Origin: Stenopsyche tienmushanensis
Taxonomy: Eukaryota; Arthropoda; Insecta; Trichoptera; Stenopsychidae
Length of the DNA stretch: 64,000 bases
Direction: 5' to 3'
Assembly: GCA_008973525.1 (NCBI GenBank)
Contig: WACJ01000322.1
Coordinates: 302,294 to 366,293 of the forward strand
The notes below the pieces were generated by a model. It worked only from the letters and a program-made list of their open reading frames with translations. It was not told the origin of the DNA and did no database searches. Position 1 is the stretch's first letter; each line of letters starts with the position of its first letter. Of the stretch, positions 1-13,288 are shown in pieces. A program made the position numbers and the translations under genes.

Positions 1-3000
1 TTTGTCAATATTATTCATCATTTTTATATAATAGACACTAAAGGATTATCGCCTCCTCAATGTTATATCATCCAATTCTTCCTTAAGAAATATCATCAAC
101 ATCATCACAGTAGGGTCATAAACAGCATATTGCAGAAATAGGATATTTTCTAATCTAAATGATCTTCAATATGTCAAAAACGCACTTAAAAATGACCATT
201 CCTGGTATAGCAATTCTTGCTTATTTCTTTAAAATTAACCAAATATTTCAAGGAATATCATCGATCGATCCGTTGATGTGAATTGCAGGTAAAATGCCAC
301 TTTTAGCACTGACTTATTACTGTTATCAAGCTCCTGAATCCATATCCAAGTATCGATCATTGATTGACGATGCGTCAGGGATGTTGATGTCTTTCTACAC
401 ATTTTCAGGGAATGTATTCTTTTAGAGCGCGACATTCGATCGTGGAAATTAAGAAAGAGATGATAATCTGACACCCTATCCATCACATCCATCGTGCGAC
501 AGATACACGCGCACTCGTCTCCAGTTCGAATTTATCCCGAGCCAAAGATTGAGGATCCCCCCCCGGTTTTACTATTCGTATAATGGATGTTCTATTTAAT
601 ACGACGACAGAAATAAAATTTAATTTCTTTTCTCCGAACACGAGATTTCAATTATTTTTTTATAACCGACGTGCCGTACGCACAAGGGTTCCTTTAGGAG
701 CCTAAAATTCTCGGCTGAGCGGCTGTAAATCAAAAAATTATAAAATATAACGTATCAAGAGCCGTCACGGTTTGATATATTATTTTGATTCGTAATTGAC
801 ACTGTCAAATTCGTTCTTAGCGTTTATGATGCCGTAAAAGAGCGCTGGGTCCTTTTACTATCGCTGTGGGTATTAATTTTTTAGATGCTCGATTTTGCCG
901 TGGATGAACTTGGTTCAGGGCTTTCGATGATGCCATCGGTAATGAAAATGATTTTTCTGACCTTTGTTTCTTGGGCTTCCATCGGGCATAATCCGAGCAC
1001 ACGTGGGCTGGCGAATTGGCCGGGCATTTAGTGGAGCTTGCCTTAAGAAAAAATGCGAAAATAAGATGAGATCATGGCAGCTTATATATTTATATACATT
1101 TGGTGATTGATCTACGTGCGTTTCTATTATATAATTTTTTTCCTGTGTATAAAGTTTGTTGTGCTCTCCTGCGAGTGTCAAATTCACCCACATCCGGCGT
1201 TGGACCAAAACACGTGAGCCTGTCAACTGAGATGGCAGCTTTTGATTGGCATAAGACATTAAGCTATTTGATTTTACTTAAATATCAAAGCATTTTAATA
1301 TCATTCGGAATCAAGAAGTCGGATTTCAAAGCGGGCCACAATTTTAGAATCGTTCGTTCGGGACGTGGAAAGCGAACCGATGTAGCAGCGAATTTTTCTT
1401 AAGACATTGCCCCCCCGGGATCTCTTTGATTCAACATTAATTATGAATTTAAGCTGTTTTGGAAACACTCAATCTAACCAGTTATACTTGATGTTGTTGA
1501 CATTTAATTACTTGTAAATTTATAGTTAAACGATTGTAAAAAAGTGATAAACACGAAAGTTGAAATAGCTGTAAAATAATACTACGACTAGCATCCAGAA
1601 TATAAAATCATTAAATTTATTAAACACCCTGTGGATTTTTAAAATTTCATCCACCCATTTATTGTGGTCGTAGTATAAATATTCTTCGGTATGAGTGAAA
1701 ATTACATTTTTGCAGGTCAATGTCACGACGTCCATGACCAAAATTTTGACAACTTATGAGCCAAATCGACACTTTTTAAATGAATATAAGCTTATTTAAA
1801 TAATTTTTCAAATACATAATTTATAAAAGGATAGCAATAAGAAGATGCAGTAATACTTTTCCACCTATTTTCCTATATTTTGATTAATACTTCGTCATTT
1901 TAGTGACTGAAGCATTCTAATTTTTCCGATTTGTAAACAGCAAACCATAATCAAACTAAGTTTTATTGCCGATTGCTTGCTCCAATTTGTTGCGGGCTTA
2001 TTGAAATTAATAGTCGCAAGTAGTAAATATACGCCGAAACTGTACACATTAATTTTTGGTTCAATTGATGTTACACCCAAGTATATGACGCTAAACAGTA
2101 GTGACAGTAATACTTAGTACTTGACTAATCTAAAATGTCATCAAACGGCATTCACCATTAATCATGGTCTTGATCTTATCCACATGTATGATGATAAGCC
2201 ATCCAGCACGAAATGCCTTTTTTACATCAACATTTTCCTCTTTACATATTCATATGCATTTTATGCACATTGAGTCATGTAGGTGCATCGTCGTAAATAA
2301 TTTTTAAGTTAAATATAAATATCAGAGCCGTAACAAGGATATGAAGTGCCCGTGGCAAGTATCTAATATGCACCCCCCTTTTCTAGAGTTTAAAAGCTAA
2401 ATAATACTATTATAAATATTTTAAAATAACATACAGAGATAGCCCAAAAAGTACTCGACTTAACGTATGACTTACGGTTGTTGTTACACCCGCGCACTAC
2501 TATGATATGTATTTGGTACACCATATGAAATTTTGAAAAATTCTGAACCCCGTATCTATTATATTTCATATCAATATTTTTATTATTAGAGTCGATCATG
2601 CAGATCATAGAAGGCCCCGAGTACGCATTTATTCCCGAAAATGTCGCAAAAAGCCTTAAAAGAGGACGGAGTGGCCACAAAGTCTGTGTGTCCAACTGGT
2701 CCGCTTTTCAAACCGTTGATATGACGAAAGAACGCCTCGCGATCGGTCTACAGAACGATTATAATAAAAACGGACAGAGTTAATCAGTGTTCATTGACGT
2801 AAAGTAGAATGGTCAAGTAAAATAAAAACCATGTGCAACTCTCAACTGAGTCGGTGTTCTGCGTTTTGCGCCCCAAGCTCAGTTGCGCCCGTGGCGAGCG
2901 CCTGCTTTGCTACTCCCTTGAAAGTTACTCATGTAGATCATTATAAATCATTATATAAATTAAAATATACGATGACATATCGGCGTTGACGGCGTTTTCG

Positions 3001-6000
3001 CTAATGTTGATAACGACGATATGTCGACGTTCGGCAATAAGAGGATTAATATGAATGCTGTACACTTGCTTGATCTCATTGACTCTACCGTCAGCCATCT
3101 CAACCATTTGCTTTGCATTCGTTTTGTTTCATTGGAGATGCTTTCAATTCTTCATTTACAGCTTTGAACGAATGAAAATCCAACGCTCGGCTGGCAGAAC
3201 AATTTTCTTCCATTTAGCATCTCCTAGGTGCGATGGAGACGCCGGACGGTCTCTTACTCCATTCAGTGCTGATGATGCGTAATATCGTAGTTGGTCTTCT
3301 CCATTGCTGGGTATTTATAGATCCAGACAGGTCTAGCAAGCATCGAGTGGGTTTTCAATTTATCAATGGGACGAGACAGATGTCTCTGGTGTCGTTGACA
3401 AGCGGCCAACAAAATATGCGGTTTTTTGATTAACACCGGAATATATGGGACGGCTCTTCCCAGCCTATCATACCACTCTGGATAAACAAACATCCCACCT
3501 TTTACGACACATCAAACACTCTGCGGTGGCTCGGAATTCTCCGATGGCTTCCAGAAATGCGCCCAATTAATTCCCCATTCGATCCGATCGTAAGCGAGCC
3601 GCAATTCGAGAGGCCTTGTGAAAAAATGTTTTACGATTATGCAGTATTAACGACGCCGGTTTATTGCAATGACTTGAAAGTGGAATCGTAAAATTGCACG
3701 TTTTTATTAGATATTTTTACAAATTCTATTTTTAAGCATTATGATATTATGTACTATAGAACATACTGATCCACAACTAACAGCAAACCACAGGATCAGA
3801 ATCACCGTTTAAAATTATTCGCTAAATATGTCAATGATGATTATACTTAATATTTATTTTGGCTTCAGTGTCGCTTTAGGGTGGATTTGGGGCAAATCGA
3901 TCATTTGAAAAAATAATCGTCTTTGAAGCATAATAAATTTATTTGCCTTATAAGGACAAAGCACAATTTATGGTTTAGCTTTCAAATTACATCCTAAATG
4001 GATTACTTTCTAATATATAATCAATAGTCAATGTTTGCTTCCGAATTACATTCTAGCGAAATTCGTATTACTATATGCTATCAATGTAATATTTTTGAAC
4101 GATCACACATAGATCTCCTAAAACACGGTTTCAAAAATTATAGCACGATTATGGAACCATATGACCGTGTTATGCGAGGCCCAAGTGAATAGTTAAAATC
4201 GCATTTACAATAAGGATTTCGATTTTATGACTTCTAACCGACATGACTGCCAAAATCCTTCACTATTTTTGAAATTTTGAATTTTGACGCGCTATTCATC
4301 CGTTTGCCGTACATAATTAAAGTTCTGCGAGCCAACAACTACTTTCAGATCATTCATAATCATTACAAATGTTGAATTCCCTTCATTGAATAAGGCAAAA
4401 ACCAAAAATGCTGCAATATTGATTACTTTTAGGCGAGAATGTAGTTGATTTGGAGCCAATCACCAAACGTCGAGTTGAAACATTCATCTGCATTCTGCGT
4501 GTGACCACATAAACATCTCTTCAGTAATTCATCTTTCGTCAAATCTTATATATATTGGAAGAATTTATTTCTGACGTTCGGGGGTGCAATGGAGAAAAGT
4601 GCGTTTCAGGTTCCGTTCCAAGTGTTTTAGCTTTTTTTATTGGCACTTGCATCTTCACTAAAACATGATTGACTCTTGATGTCTCGATTTCTGTGGAAGG
4701 ATTTGTTATGTGGTTTATTACATTAGTCTCTATGGTATCCTGTTTTCCTTTCGAATAAGATTATATTTTGATTTCTTATTTTCAACACATACTAGGAAAA
4801 GGCCAAAGCTAAATTGATGATAACCAACGATCTGTCGAAACGATACCAACGCTTTTAATACCTTCTAATTAATACCTCTATTCTAAAAAATTACAAATAA
4901 GAACGACTTTAGACATCTCCTTCTTCTTTAATTTCTTATTTATTCCCGTATTACAGGGATATAGAGCAAAGTAGTGAACAAGGGTCTACTGTGCGGCCAC
5001 TCCGCACTATGTGCTGCGTGCTCCAGCATCGATTTGCGTTCAATATAGTGTTCATAACATCGGAAAAAATCAGAATTTTGTTATGAAACTTTGAAAATAT
5101 ATTCTTAAATAGTTTTACTAATAATTTATAAAATTAAAAAAAAATGATTTTTCGAACCGTCTAAACTGGTTTCTCCCCTTAACGCGGGCACGGATTGTAA
5201 ATAGTTAATCATACAGGGCTGCCTATGAGTGGCTGGATCATAATCAATGGTAAATCCTAAACCAAAAATATCCTATTTAAATAATCTGGATGAATGTCAG
5301 TTCAAATATTTTCAATCATCCTTCTTTAAATATGACATCTTTCATCGACTGCCAACAATTGTATCCATAGATTTAATTATCGAATTCGAATTATTTTATG
5401 CGTCGAATTAATTATAAATGAGGTTTACCGACTTTGATGTATTGTTGAGTGTTTCGTATATCAATTTAATAACATCCAGCTAATTATTTTCTCTCCAAAC
5501 ATATTACATTTGGACGAGATTCAAAAAATATGTTTTGCCTATATCTGCGTATTAAAATTAGTCTTTCTCGCACATTGTCTCGTGTTTGTAACATAAAAAA
5601 AAATCAAAATGAAACAAGGCGACGCCACTGGACTCGATATAGAGAAATCCGCATATAAAAATATTTCCCCTCGTATAAGCTCATGTCATTAAACATGTCG
5701 GTCATCCAGACTAAAATTTCCACACAACATTTAATTTGTTTTAATCTAGATTCTTATTTTCGATTCACATAAAGCATTTTTTCATATTAAAGCGTTTGTT
5801 ATTTTTGGCACGTGCAGAAAAATAGAAGCCGCCACGTCGGAGACCTCGCGTATATCTCCCGTTTGAAAAAAACTGCTCCGGCGATTAAGTCACGCGTATT
5901 TTGATTGAAACTAATGTGTCTGCCATTTCCTTTGTCTCAGGCTCAAAATTAACCTGCGTCATATCAATTAATTTCGGAGAAAAAACAATTTAAATCAACG

Positions 6001-6992
6001 TCGATGTCACCGCGCGACGCCACTGCTCTCGTGGTGCACGCGCCAAATTCGACTAGTAGCCGCACACAACCTCGTTATGACTTGTGGCCCTCGATTCCTT
6101 CGATATTTATTTTTCGACTTACTGGAATTCTTCGAATTCTTCTTCGACAAAGCATGAACGCTTTTCCTACTACAAAAAGGTTCCACTAATTTGGAACTTA
6201 AACAAGCTCACTTCCATGAGAACTCCCTTTTTATCAAACGTGAGATTGTTTCAGCGCTTCCGAAACATTCCACCAATCCGACACACATATCGACTAGATT
6301 TTTCTTCGAGAAAGGATGTACTTAAAAAATGCCTCATTATCGAAAGATAATATATTCAGAAGACACACCGCATTACGTGCGTCAATATTTGCTCCGCGTA
6401 CGGGCACTCGACGCATCTAACGCGTGAATCGGTACACTTTTGAAACCAATGTAAGATTGATTTAATATCGGCTTGCTCTCGCTATTTGAAGAGCGTTCTC
6501 TGTGGGTTTTTGTGAAATCCACGTGGTTCTGGAAGACATGTCAATAATCACTCAAAACGAACCTTCCATACAGATGAATACTCCTCAAACAAACATACAA
6601 CCTTTTAAAAGTATATCTACGACTTCAAAAACTTCAAATTTGAATGTTAATCCATGACAAATGATCAGATCTTGCCTCTTATAGTCTCTCATTTTTCTCT
6701 CACAATTCTCATTTTTCGAGACATTTTTTTGAAACTAATCTGAAATTTCTTTTCTGAAAGTTTTTATAAGGTTTCAAAATATGACAAAATTCACTTCCAA
6801 ATTCATCATATCTCGATGTTTTTATCTGGACATTTTATTTCGGCCAAAAAAATATCTATGCTTTTTAACGAATCCCGATAATGTGTTAATTCTAATCTAA
6901 TTTCTCGAAATCAGAATATCTACTCACTATTATCCGTGATATTTTGTATTGTTATTCTTATGTAATTTTGAATGCACTTTAACAAATTTTAA

Positions 6993-7580
6993 CACTTTAC
7001 AGTCCGGATGCTCTGGAAAATTGTCCGGAGTCCGAGCAATTTTCGCAAGAAACTCATAAAACTCCTTATTTCATAAAATTGATGTAATTCTTAAACCAGC
7101 CAATAGATAGAAACGAAATTTCAGTGGTGCCTACAAAATAGTTTATTAAATTTATATATCTAAACATAGTGATCATCAATCTGTGGTGCTTGTACTAGCG
7201 TAATAAATTGCATAAATTATATATTTTTATTTTATAATAATAATCATATGAACTGTTGTTTCGTTGTACTTGAATAATAAAATAAACGTTTAGCTAAAAA
7301 CCTGAGTTAAAAATCTCTGAGATAAACAACAATGCTGCAGAGAGACACTGCAAAAAGCACATTTTATCGCCTTGTTAGCAATACATTTTATAATACAATT
7401 CGCTGTATTTTGTCGACGGATAAAATTTGCATATATTTTATACGATTAAAATATTAACACATTTATCTACTATCATCCCTGGAAAAATATTTAAATCTGT
7501 ATCAAGTCTGTATGATATTTTTTCAAGCTTAAGTTACGTCCATATTATCACGATTTGGCGTGGACATGGACTGTTAAGTG
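6993..7580 (+). mobile_element. TTAA-flanked MITE, piggyBac-like ends
   Basis: The left end is TTAA (6989-6992) followed by CACTTTACAGTCCGG. The right end reads GGACTGTTAAGTG at 7568-7580 and is followed by TTTA, probably a decayed TTAA. The ends are an imperfect inverted repeat resembling the local piggyBac 5' end (CCTTTACAGCTCG). No coding potential. The right 200 bp (7385-7580) recur at 48650-48846. Confidence 0.6.
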
Positions 7581-8440
7581 TTTATATAGTGAATAAATAT
7601 ATCATACATAATAAACGTTGTTACCTAGATTTTTAGCATTATTTGATCAATGTATGCTTAAAAACTCCAATAAGTATTTTTGATCATATCAAAATTATTA
7701 ATATAATGATTGATTAACTATTTTTTGTCATTCTCGATGAAGTTATAAAAATATTATCTATTTGTAGACATTGTGAAACCATCAATCCCTAGGAATAGAG
7801 ATTGAAGTCATAATATTTAAAGCTATATATCAGCCCACACAATAATTTGATTAAATCATTAGGATTTGGTTCACTTAGTCATTATACACTACTTAAAGAC
7901 AGATTTAATCATTACAATCTATAAACTGTAAAATATTTTTTATCGCGCTGGTACGCGAACCACAATTTTAAAACTACTACTACTTATTAGCTAAAAATTA
8001 TACATTATTTTATCCTAATGTTGCAATTTTTCGTAACCACGCATGGCGTCAGGCGAAAGACAACGCTATGCGTAACCCGACGGGAATGTGTTAATAAAAG
8101 CTTACTATCCTGTGGTATATATCTCGTTTTAATGCCTTATTATTATATATATGTACATATATTATAGTTATTTATGCATGTCAGATACTGATATGAAAAT
8201 CTCCATTATTTTTACACGTGCGAAACCTTAATATCAATCTAAATTTGAAATTAAGCTATAAGATTATGAGATAAATTTAGCATTTTTTTTGCAATGTAAA
8301 AAGCATTAAATTTAATTAATACTATTAAAATGGAATTGTAAAAGAAATTGATTGGTAGTTTCTGTAGATTGAACAAAATTATATGAATTTATAGATTATA
8401 TTTGTTGGTTATAATGGTATATATTAATTGCATTCATTTT

Positions 8441-8511
8441 ATTTACATGTTTTTTGTTGTTGTTGCAGGTATGTATTCCAATTGCAATCCCGATCAATCC
8501 AAGTATTCGGT
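8441..8511 (+). promoter_or_regulatory. candidate recursive splice site (ratchet point)
   Basis: A T/G-rich polypyrimidine tract (8450-8465) ends in GCAG at 8465-8468 and is directly joined to GTATGT at 8469-8474. A 3' splice site fused to a 5' splice site is the signature of recursive splicing in long insect introns. A further donor, G/GTAAGA, lies at 8510 and would define a 41-nt RS-exon (8469-8509). The orientation matches retn and the site is in its inferred intron of at least 38 kb. A normal in-frame coding exon is unlikely: 41 nt must enter and leave in phase 1, and that frame reads as unremarkable peptide. Confidence 0.45.
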
Positions 8512-9814
8512 AAGAGTGCAATATTTTTTGTAAAAGGCGTTTTTGACAAATTGGTTAAAACGGCTTGACAGCTCGTTAAAAAGCTAAAACGACCGGTTTA
8601 ATTGGTGTTATTACGGAGGTAATCGAATCAAAAGGATTATCACACTTAAATGGGTGTGTCCTGTGTACTCAGGAGAGGTCCACAGGTAGCCGGAGCCACT
8701 ATCCTCCGATCTAAACTCGTATATTATTACCTTTTTATTGTTGTTATTACTGGCTCCTTTTGTTCGCTGCTGCACCCGAAGGTGTTCCTCGGATGTATCA
8801 CGGATGCGTCTCGTTATTTATGAGGTGTTTCTCGTAATTGATCCTAACGATTTCGACACGACCAACTACAACTCGTCTTCGACTACCATTCTAATCCTTC
8901 TTTTTGACGGTTGGCGTTGTCTCGAATTAGTCCATTTAAGAAAGTGCGCGTTTATAACCATCTACGGTATTGAAACGTATTCCAGCGCGCGGTCCATTTG
9001 GCATCTGATTTGAATATTTTCGGACGTTACCATTGTTTTTTTCTGTATCTAAATTGTTTAATCTCATACGTGAAAACTGCTCTCACCTGTGTGATGATGA
9101 TGTGTTTGGATACGTATTCAACGGGTACTTACAAGAGCACGATCTGTTAATGACGCAGCCGTCGCCAGCGGGTGGTCTGCGGGCCGACCGGGGACCTCAG
9201 CAGGGATGGCAAAATTAGTGTGATTTAATTTAATTAGAAACGTATCGATAGCCCGCTTTTTTCTCTCGTATAAAACAATTTTTCTGTCAATATTAGCAAT
9301 CCAGACTTTTCCGTCCCTATCAATGATTATTATTATATTTAAGTGATAAAAACCGGTTACACGTGAATTAATTTGCAAAAATGTTTATACTATACTATCC
9401 TTTTTAAATCATGCTTAAAATATTAACACAAAGTATCAAATATTAATTTTTCTTTATGTAGGATATTTACAACAATTTGCTGCATTTTCTAAGAACCATT
9501 GATGTGGTTCAGCTTATTTTACCATAGGATTTATTTTGAAAACATAATTTAACTGCATTGTATTTGGACAATGTAAATGGATCTACACGTAATATTAATA
9601 AGTAAAAATTCTAAAATGTTTTGCTTATGGTTCATATTTGAATTCCAAAAAAAAGTCCATACCAACCATATTACATAGCTTAGAGCAGCCTTCAATCTTA
9701 AAGATACTCTTATAATAATCAGATTTACATTGATTTATTCCGACAAGTAGATTCAAAGGCAAAGGTTTTGCATTGTCAGAAATTGACAATAATCTAATTT
9801 TTCATCAAATACTT

Positions 9815-9913
9815 CACTCAATAAGTTTGTAGGATATTTTTTAAAGAAATTGCGCAAAAAAACGATCCCAAATGATGAAGGAAAAAGTGTAAATCCTATG
9901 AACTTATTGAGTG
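9815..9913. repeat. 99-bp inverted repeat
   Basis: Arms 9815-9835 and 9893-9913 are 21 bp each with two mismatches (CACTCAATAAGTT against its complement) around a 57-bp loop. Non-coding; a tiny hairpin element or a remnant. Confidence 0.6.
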
Positions 9914-10868
9914 ATGAATTATATCATATTCATACATATTAACGCGTTAAATAAATTAAAGTTTTTGCACAAAGATAGAAATTGCATATCGTTTTCATCT
10001 TGGCATGTAAAAGTTTAAATGCATTTTCGAAGTTTTAAACATATCTTAATATTTTTTATTTTTATTTTTTACTCACCAATATCGGCAGATTACACCCATA
10101 GGCATCAAAATACAAATAATTTACATTTACACTGTTAAAATGCTTAATTACTTTTTAATTCATTTAATATTTGTGACATATCAAGAATGATAAATTTTAG
10201 CAAATGAGTAAATTTTATGAACGAGTTTTCTCGTGTCCAATCCGAAATTCTCGTGACCCGCTATTAACGTGTTAAACCAAAAATGTATGCCTAAATCATG
10301 TTGCTAATTTGGCATATTTTGTGTAAATCGGCATCGAGCTATTGAAGGAATAAAATGTTAATGTTAATGTGTTAAAGTGGCACTTCATATGGGTAAATAT
10401 CACAAAAATCGCGAAAAAATTATATGAAATATTAGTGAGGATTTTCGTAATTTTGCTCATGAAAACTCCGCCAATTTGATGGTTGCGGTAAACACGGTGT
10501 TAATATGAATTGCGCGTGGATGTTGTTTAAAAGTTTCGCATATTACCACAATTAAAAAGCTTGTGTATAAATGGGCGAAAGAAAAATGCGCGCAATTTAT
10601 TACAAAATGATAAATTCGAGTGAAACATTTATTGCCTGAAAATGTGATATATCTGATCCAGATTTCTTTAGATGATTCACAGACGAGCACAGGTGTAACG
10701 CCCTAATTTTATAGTAGAAAAATGAAGATAAATCTGTAATGCGTCATCGTGTCATCTCTTAATTTAGCCGACTCAATTTAGAGAGAAAACACAGCGCGAA
10801 GACGTACATAATGGCAGGTTTCGTAGAAGGTTCCGCACCCCTGGGATGAGCGGCTACACCATATCGGG

Positions 10869-10998
10869 CCGATTAATTTCCCGTGTCGATAGTTTGATTT
10901 ATTCCAATTTTTATCGAATATCGAATCATCGATTAATTCACATCCCCGCGTCATGATTAATAGTTATTTTTATCGAATCTCAGATATACATAATTAAT
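10869..10998. promoter_or_regulatory. candidate homeobox/ARID site cluster
   Basis: Within 130 bp there are three GATTAA (10871, 10931, 10955), four ATCGA (10913, 10920, 10928, 10972) and a TAATTAAT (10991). RATTAA is the published consensus for Drosophila Dead ringer, so an autoregulatory enhancer is possible. This is inference from motif density alone. Confidence 0.25.
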
Positions 10999-11339
10999 AT
11001 TCTCGTTTTATGTATTAATGCAAAAATGCCTCATCAATATTTTATTATTAACCTATACAGTCACGCACGCGGGTGAAAGATGAGCCTTGTCGTATTATGT
11101 TCACAATGCTTTTGGTTTAACAAGATGTATAATCGATTTTTTCAAACGTTATATGACATGTAACATCGTGAGCATGGTAACGATTTCGAAAAAAATATAT
11201 ATGGCCAATCCTCTCTGTGATTTCCTAATCGAATTTGTGGGTAAAATGTGTTTGTTTAGAATGGGATTTTGGGAGGCAGCTGTCACCTGAGCTCGTTAGT
11301 GGGTCTCAATGATTATCTTATTAGCGATGTGGGGCAGTT

Positions 11340-11460
11340 GTTTAGGGCAATTTGTCGGGGGCCCACGCTCGGGCGTCGGTCCCTTTGCCAACGCGCACAC
11401 AATTATCGCAGTCCTGCGGGGGGCCTCCACTCGGGCTCCACCCCGAGGGCACCGCCTATT
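11340..11460. other. GC-rich islet with duplicated motif
   Basis: A 120-bp GC-rich island in AT-rich DNA, with two related copies of a 19-20 bp motif: CGGGGGCCCACGCTCGGGC at 11356-11374 and CGGGGGGCCTCCACTCGGGC at 11417-11436. Short overlapping open frames here are probably incidental. Possibly a transposon subterminal region or a CpG-rich regulatory patch. Confidence 0.4.
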
Positions 11461-11879
11461 TATATTTTCAACTGTACGTGTCTATATTTTTATTAAACAT
11501 TCGAGTAATTAAACCTACACTCCTTGGCGTGCTTTATTGTTCTTGCGTGATTTAGTGTTTGATGTTAGCGGGCAATCGCCCGACGTGGGAACCGGCTGTG
11601 ATTTATATATGAAAAAATGCTGAAGATTCATAATGGTAATTTGATTATAATATCAGGTAATTAGCTCAGTGCTTACCGGCTGTGATTTATGGTCCGCTGA
11701 ACTAGAATTCAAATTTGTTCTTAAACGTATTGGAATTCATATATCTTCTTTATGGGCTCCGAAGGAAATTTTCTCATGCGGAGAAATTTTATATGGCCCG
11801 ATGGAAAGAAGATGTTGAGGCAATAACTTAGATACTTTTGGCAGTTATCTGCAATTAATATTCAGCGATTTTCAATTCG

Positions 11880-12106
11880 GTTTTCGTCCCAGTTCAATTA
11901 TTAAACATCTATATTAGTTCGATTACGGTTTTCGTTCCGGGAAAATAGCTAGACAGCTCTTAAATTCTAGAATATGTCTAAAATTTCAGATACAAAAATC
12001 AACAAGAATACTGAACCGATAAAACCGATATTTTCGGATCGGTTCAGTTTCGACAAAAATAACTGTTTTAACGGTTTTCGGTTCAGTTCCGCTTCGATGC
12101 CCTAAT
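11880..12106 (-). repeat. dispersed GAACCG-rich repeat, copy 1
   Basis: Reverse-complemented, this contains CCCGGAACGAAAACCGTAAT and starts near TAGGGCATCGAAGC, with several AACCG motifs. The block matches 63131-63256 (CCCGGAACGAAAATCGCAAC; end TAGGGCTTTGAACCG in reverse). Probably a non-autonomous DNA element. hAT-like by the look of its ends, but no duplication was defined. Confidence 0.4.
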
Positions 12107-12373
12107 ATTTATAATAATATAAAGTATATTTCAGCCACCAATATATTTCAGCACCTTGGAATCAATATTTAAAATAGATCATCGACGTTACAATTTTGGT
12201 TCGTTTAGAGATATTGCAAAATTGAATTTCCATTATAATCTATATCAACGGTTCTTAAACTGGGGTTCGCGGCATGTAGAAATTGCGGTTAAAATATCAA
12301 CATTAAATTGAAAAACTAGGATCTATTTGACAAATTCAAAAACCTAGCAAAAAGACCATATACAATATAAATA

Positions 12374-13288
12374 TACTTGGGTCTGTTTTTATGCGATAGA
12401 TACTTTCCACGGGGGGTCGCATATAAAAAATCGCATTAAAAAATATTCGAGCTACATATAAAACTGAGGGATAGCTTCCATTATTTTTAATAACCGCATA
12501 ACTTCAAATCGATGCGATATAATGTACCAAAAATCGCATAAAAAAGTTTATAAAAATTTCATATAAATAGAAACAATACATATTTATCTTAGAATTGCTT
12601 TATTAAGGTCTATTTTACACGCTAATCGTACAAATTATATTTTACTAAATACGATAATAATTGGCATGGCTTAAGAACTTGGCCCAAATCACTTTCATCG
12701 CTGGATTAAATAACTAGTTCATTACATACATAACAATTAGAATTGTTATAATTTTTGTCATCCTTCTGTGTTGAAATCGTCGTAATATGGAAACATCTAA
12801 CTCTGCAAATGCTCGGTTTAAGAGCTCATGAAATATAAGAGTTTTTTCCTTAATTAAATATCCATATATGAGAAATCGTTTTAAGATAAATCTTTAATCA
12901 AAATGACAAGAGATTTTTCTGTTTTTTCCAATAAAGGATCTCTTGAATTAATTGAGCTTAATTTTGTGCCAATGATGACTGTTTTTCTGATTGCTCTTAT
13001 TGTCGATTCCTTCAGTTTGAAGTTTTTCTTATCTCAGTAGGACTTTTTTCATTCGCCAAGTAATCCAAAATTGCCAGTGTTTTATCAAGAGACTGGTTAT
13101 TTTTTCTTTTACACACATTACCCTTTTACACACTCACACTTTTACGATTGTAACTTACGCTAGCGTTAATTTTAGATTTTTTTATGCGCATTCGCATAAA
13201 AAAAGTTTTGTCCTCCATAGAAAAATGAGGGATAGGTTCCATTAATTTTGAAAACCGCATAACTTTAAAATTGCATAAAAACAGACCC
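12374..13288 (-). mobile_element. Tigger/pogo-like element, decayed
   Basis: About 915 bp with inverted ends: GGGTCTGTTTTTATGCGAT at 12379 and ATTGCATAAAAACAGACCC ending at 13288. Subterminal repeats contain the same ATGCG/CGCAT core (for example a TTTTTATGCG...CGCATAAAAA palindrome at 13179-13202). The interior, read on the - strand (about 13112 to 12820), gives pieces of a CENP-B/Tigger-type helix-turn-helix: LDKTLAILDYLANEKSPTEI, KLKESTIRAIRK, DPLLEKTEKSLVILIKDLS and, one frameshift later, LKRFLIYGYLIKEKTLIF. Frameshifts and stops show it is dead. The outermost bases and the TA duplication are clearer in the sister copy at 14995. Confidence 0.65.

Noticed and set aside
2328..2910. Two GCCCGTGGC(A/G)AG motifs as ends of an element
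   Set aside because: They are in direct, not inverted, orientation and no target duplication or coding remnant was found between them.
3263..3493. Short frames near 3.0-3.5 kb that could be host exons
   Set aside because: No flanking splice pair and no recognisable protein; neighbouring frames on both strands overlap.
8469..8509. 41-nt micro-exon of retn reading MYSNCNPDQSKYS
   Set aside because: In that frame it ends in phase 0, while the next known exon needs phase 1. Kept only as a recursive-splice candidate.
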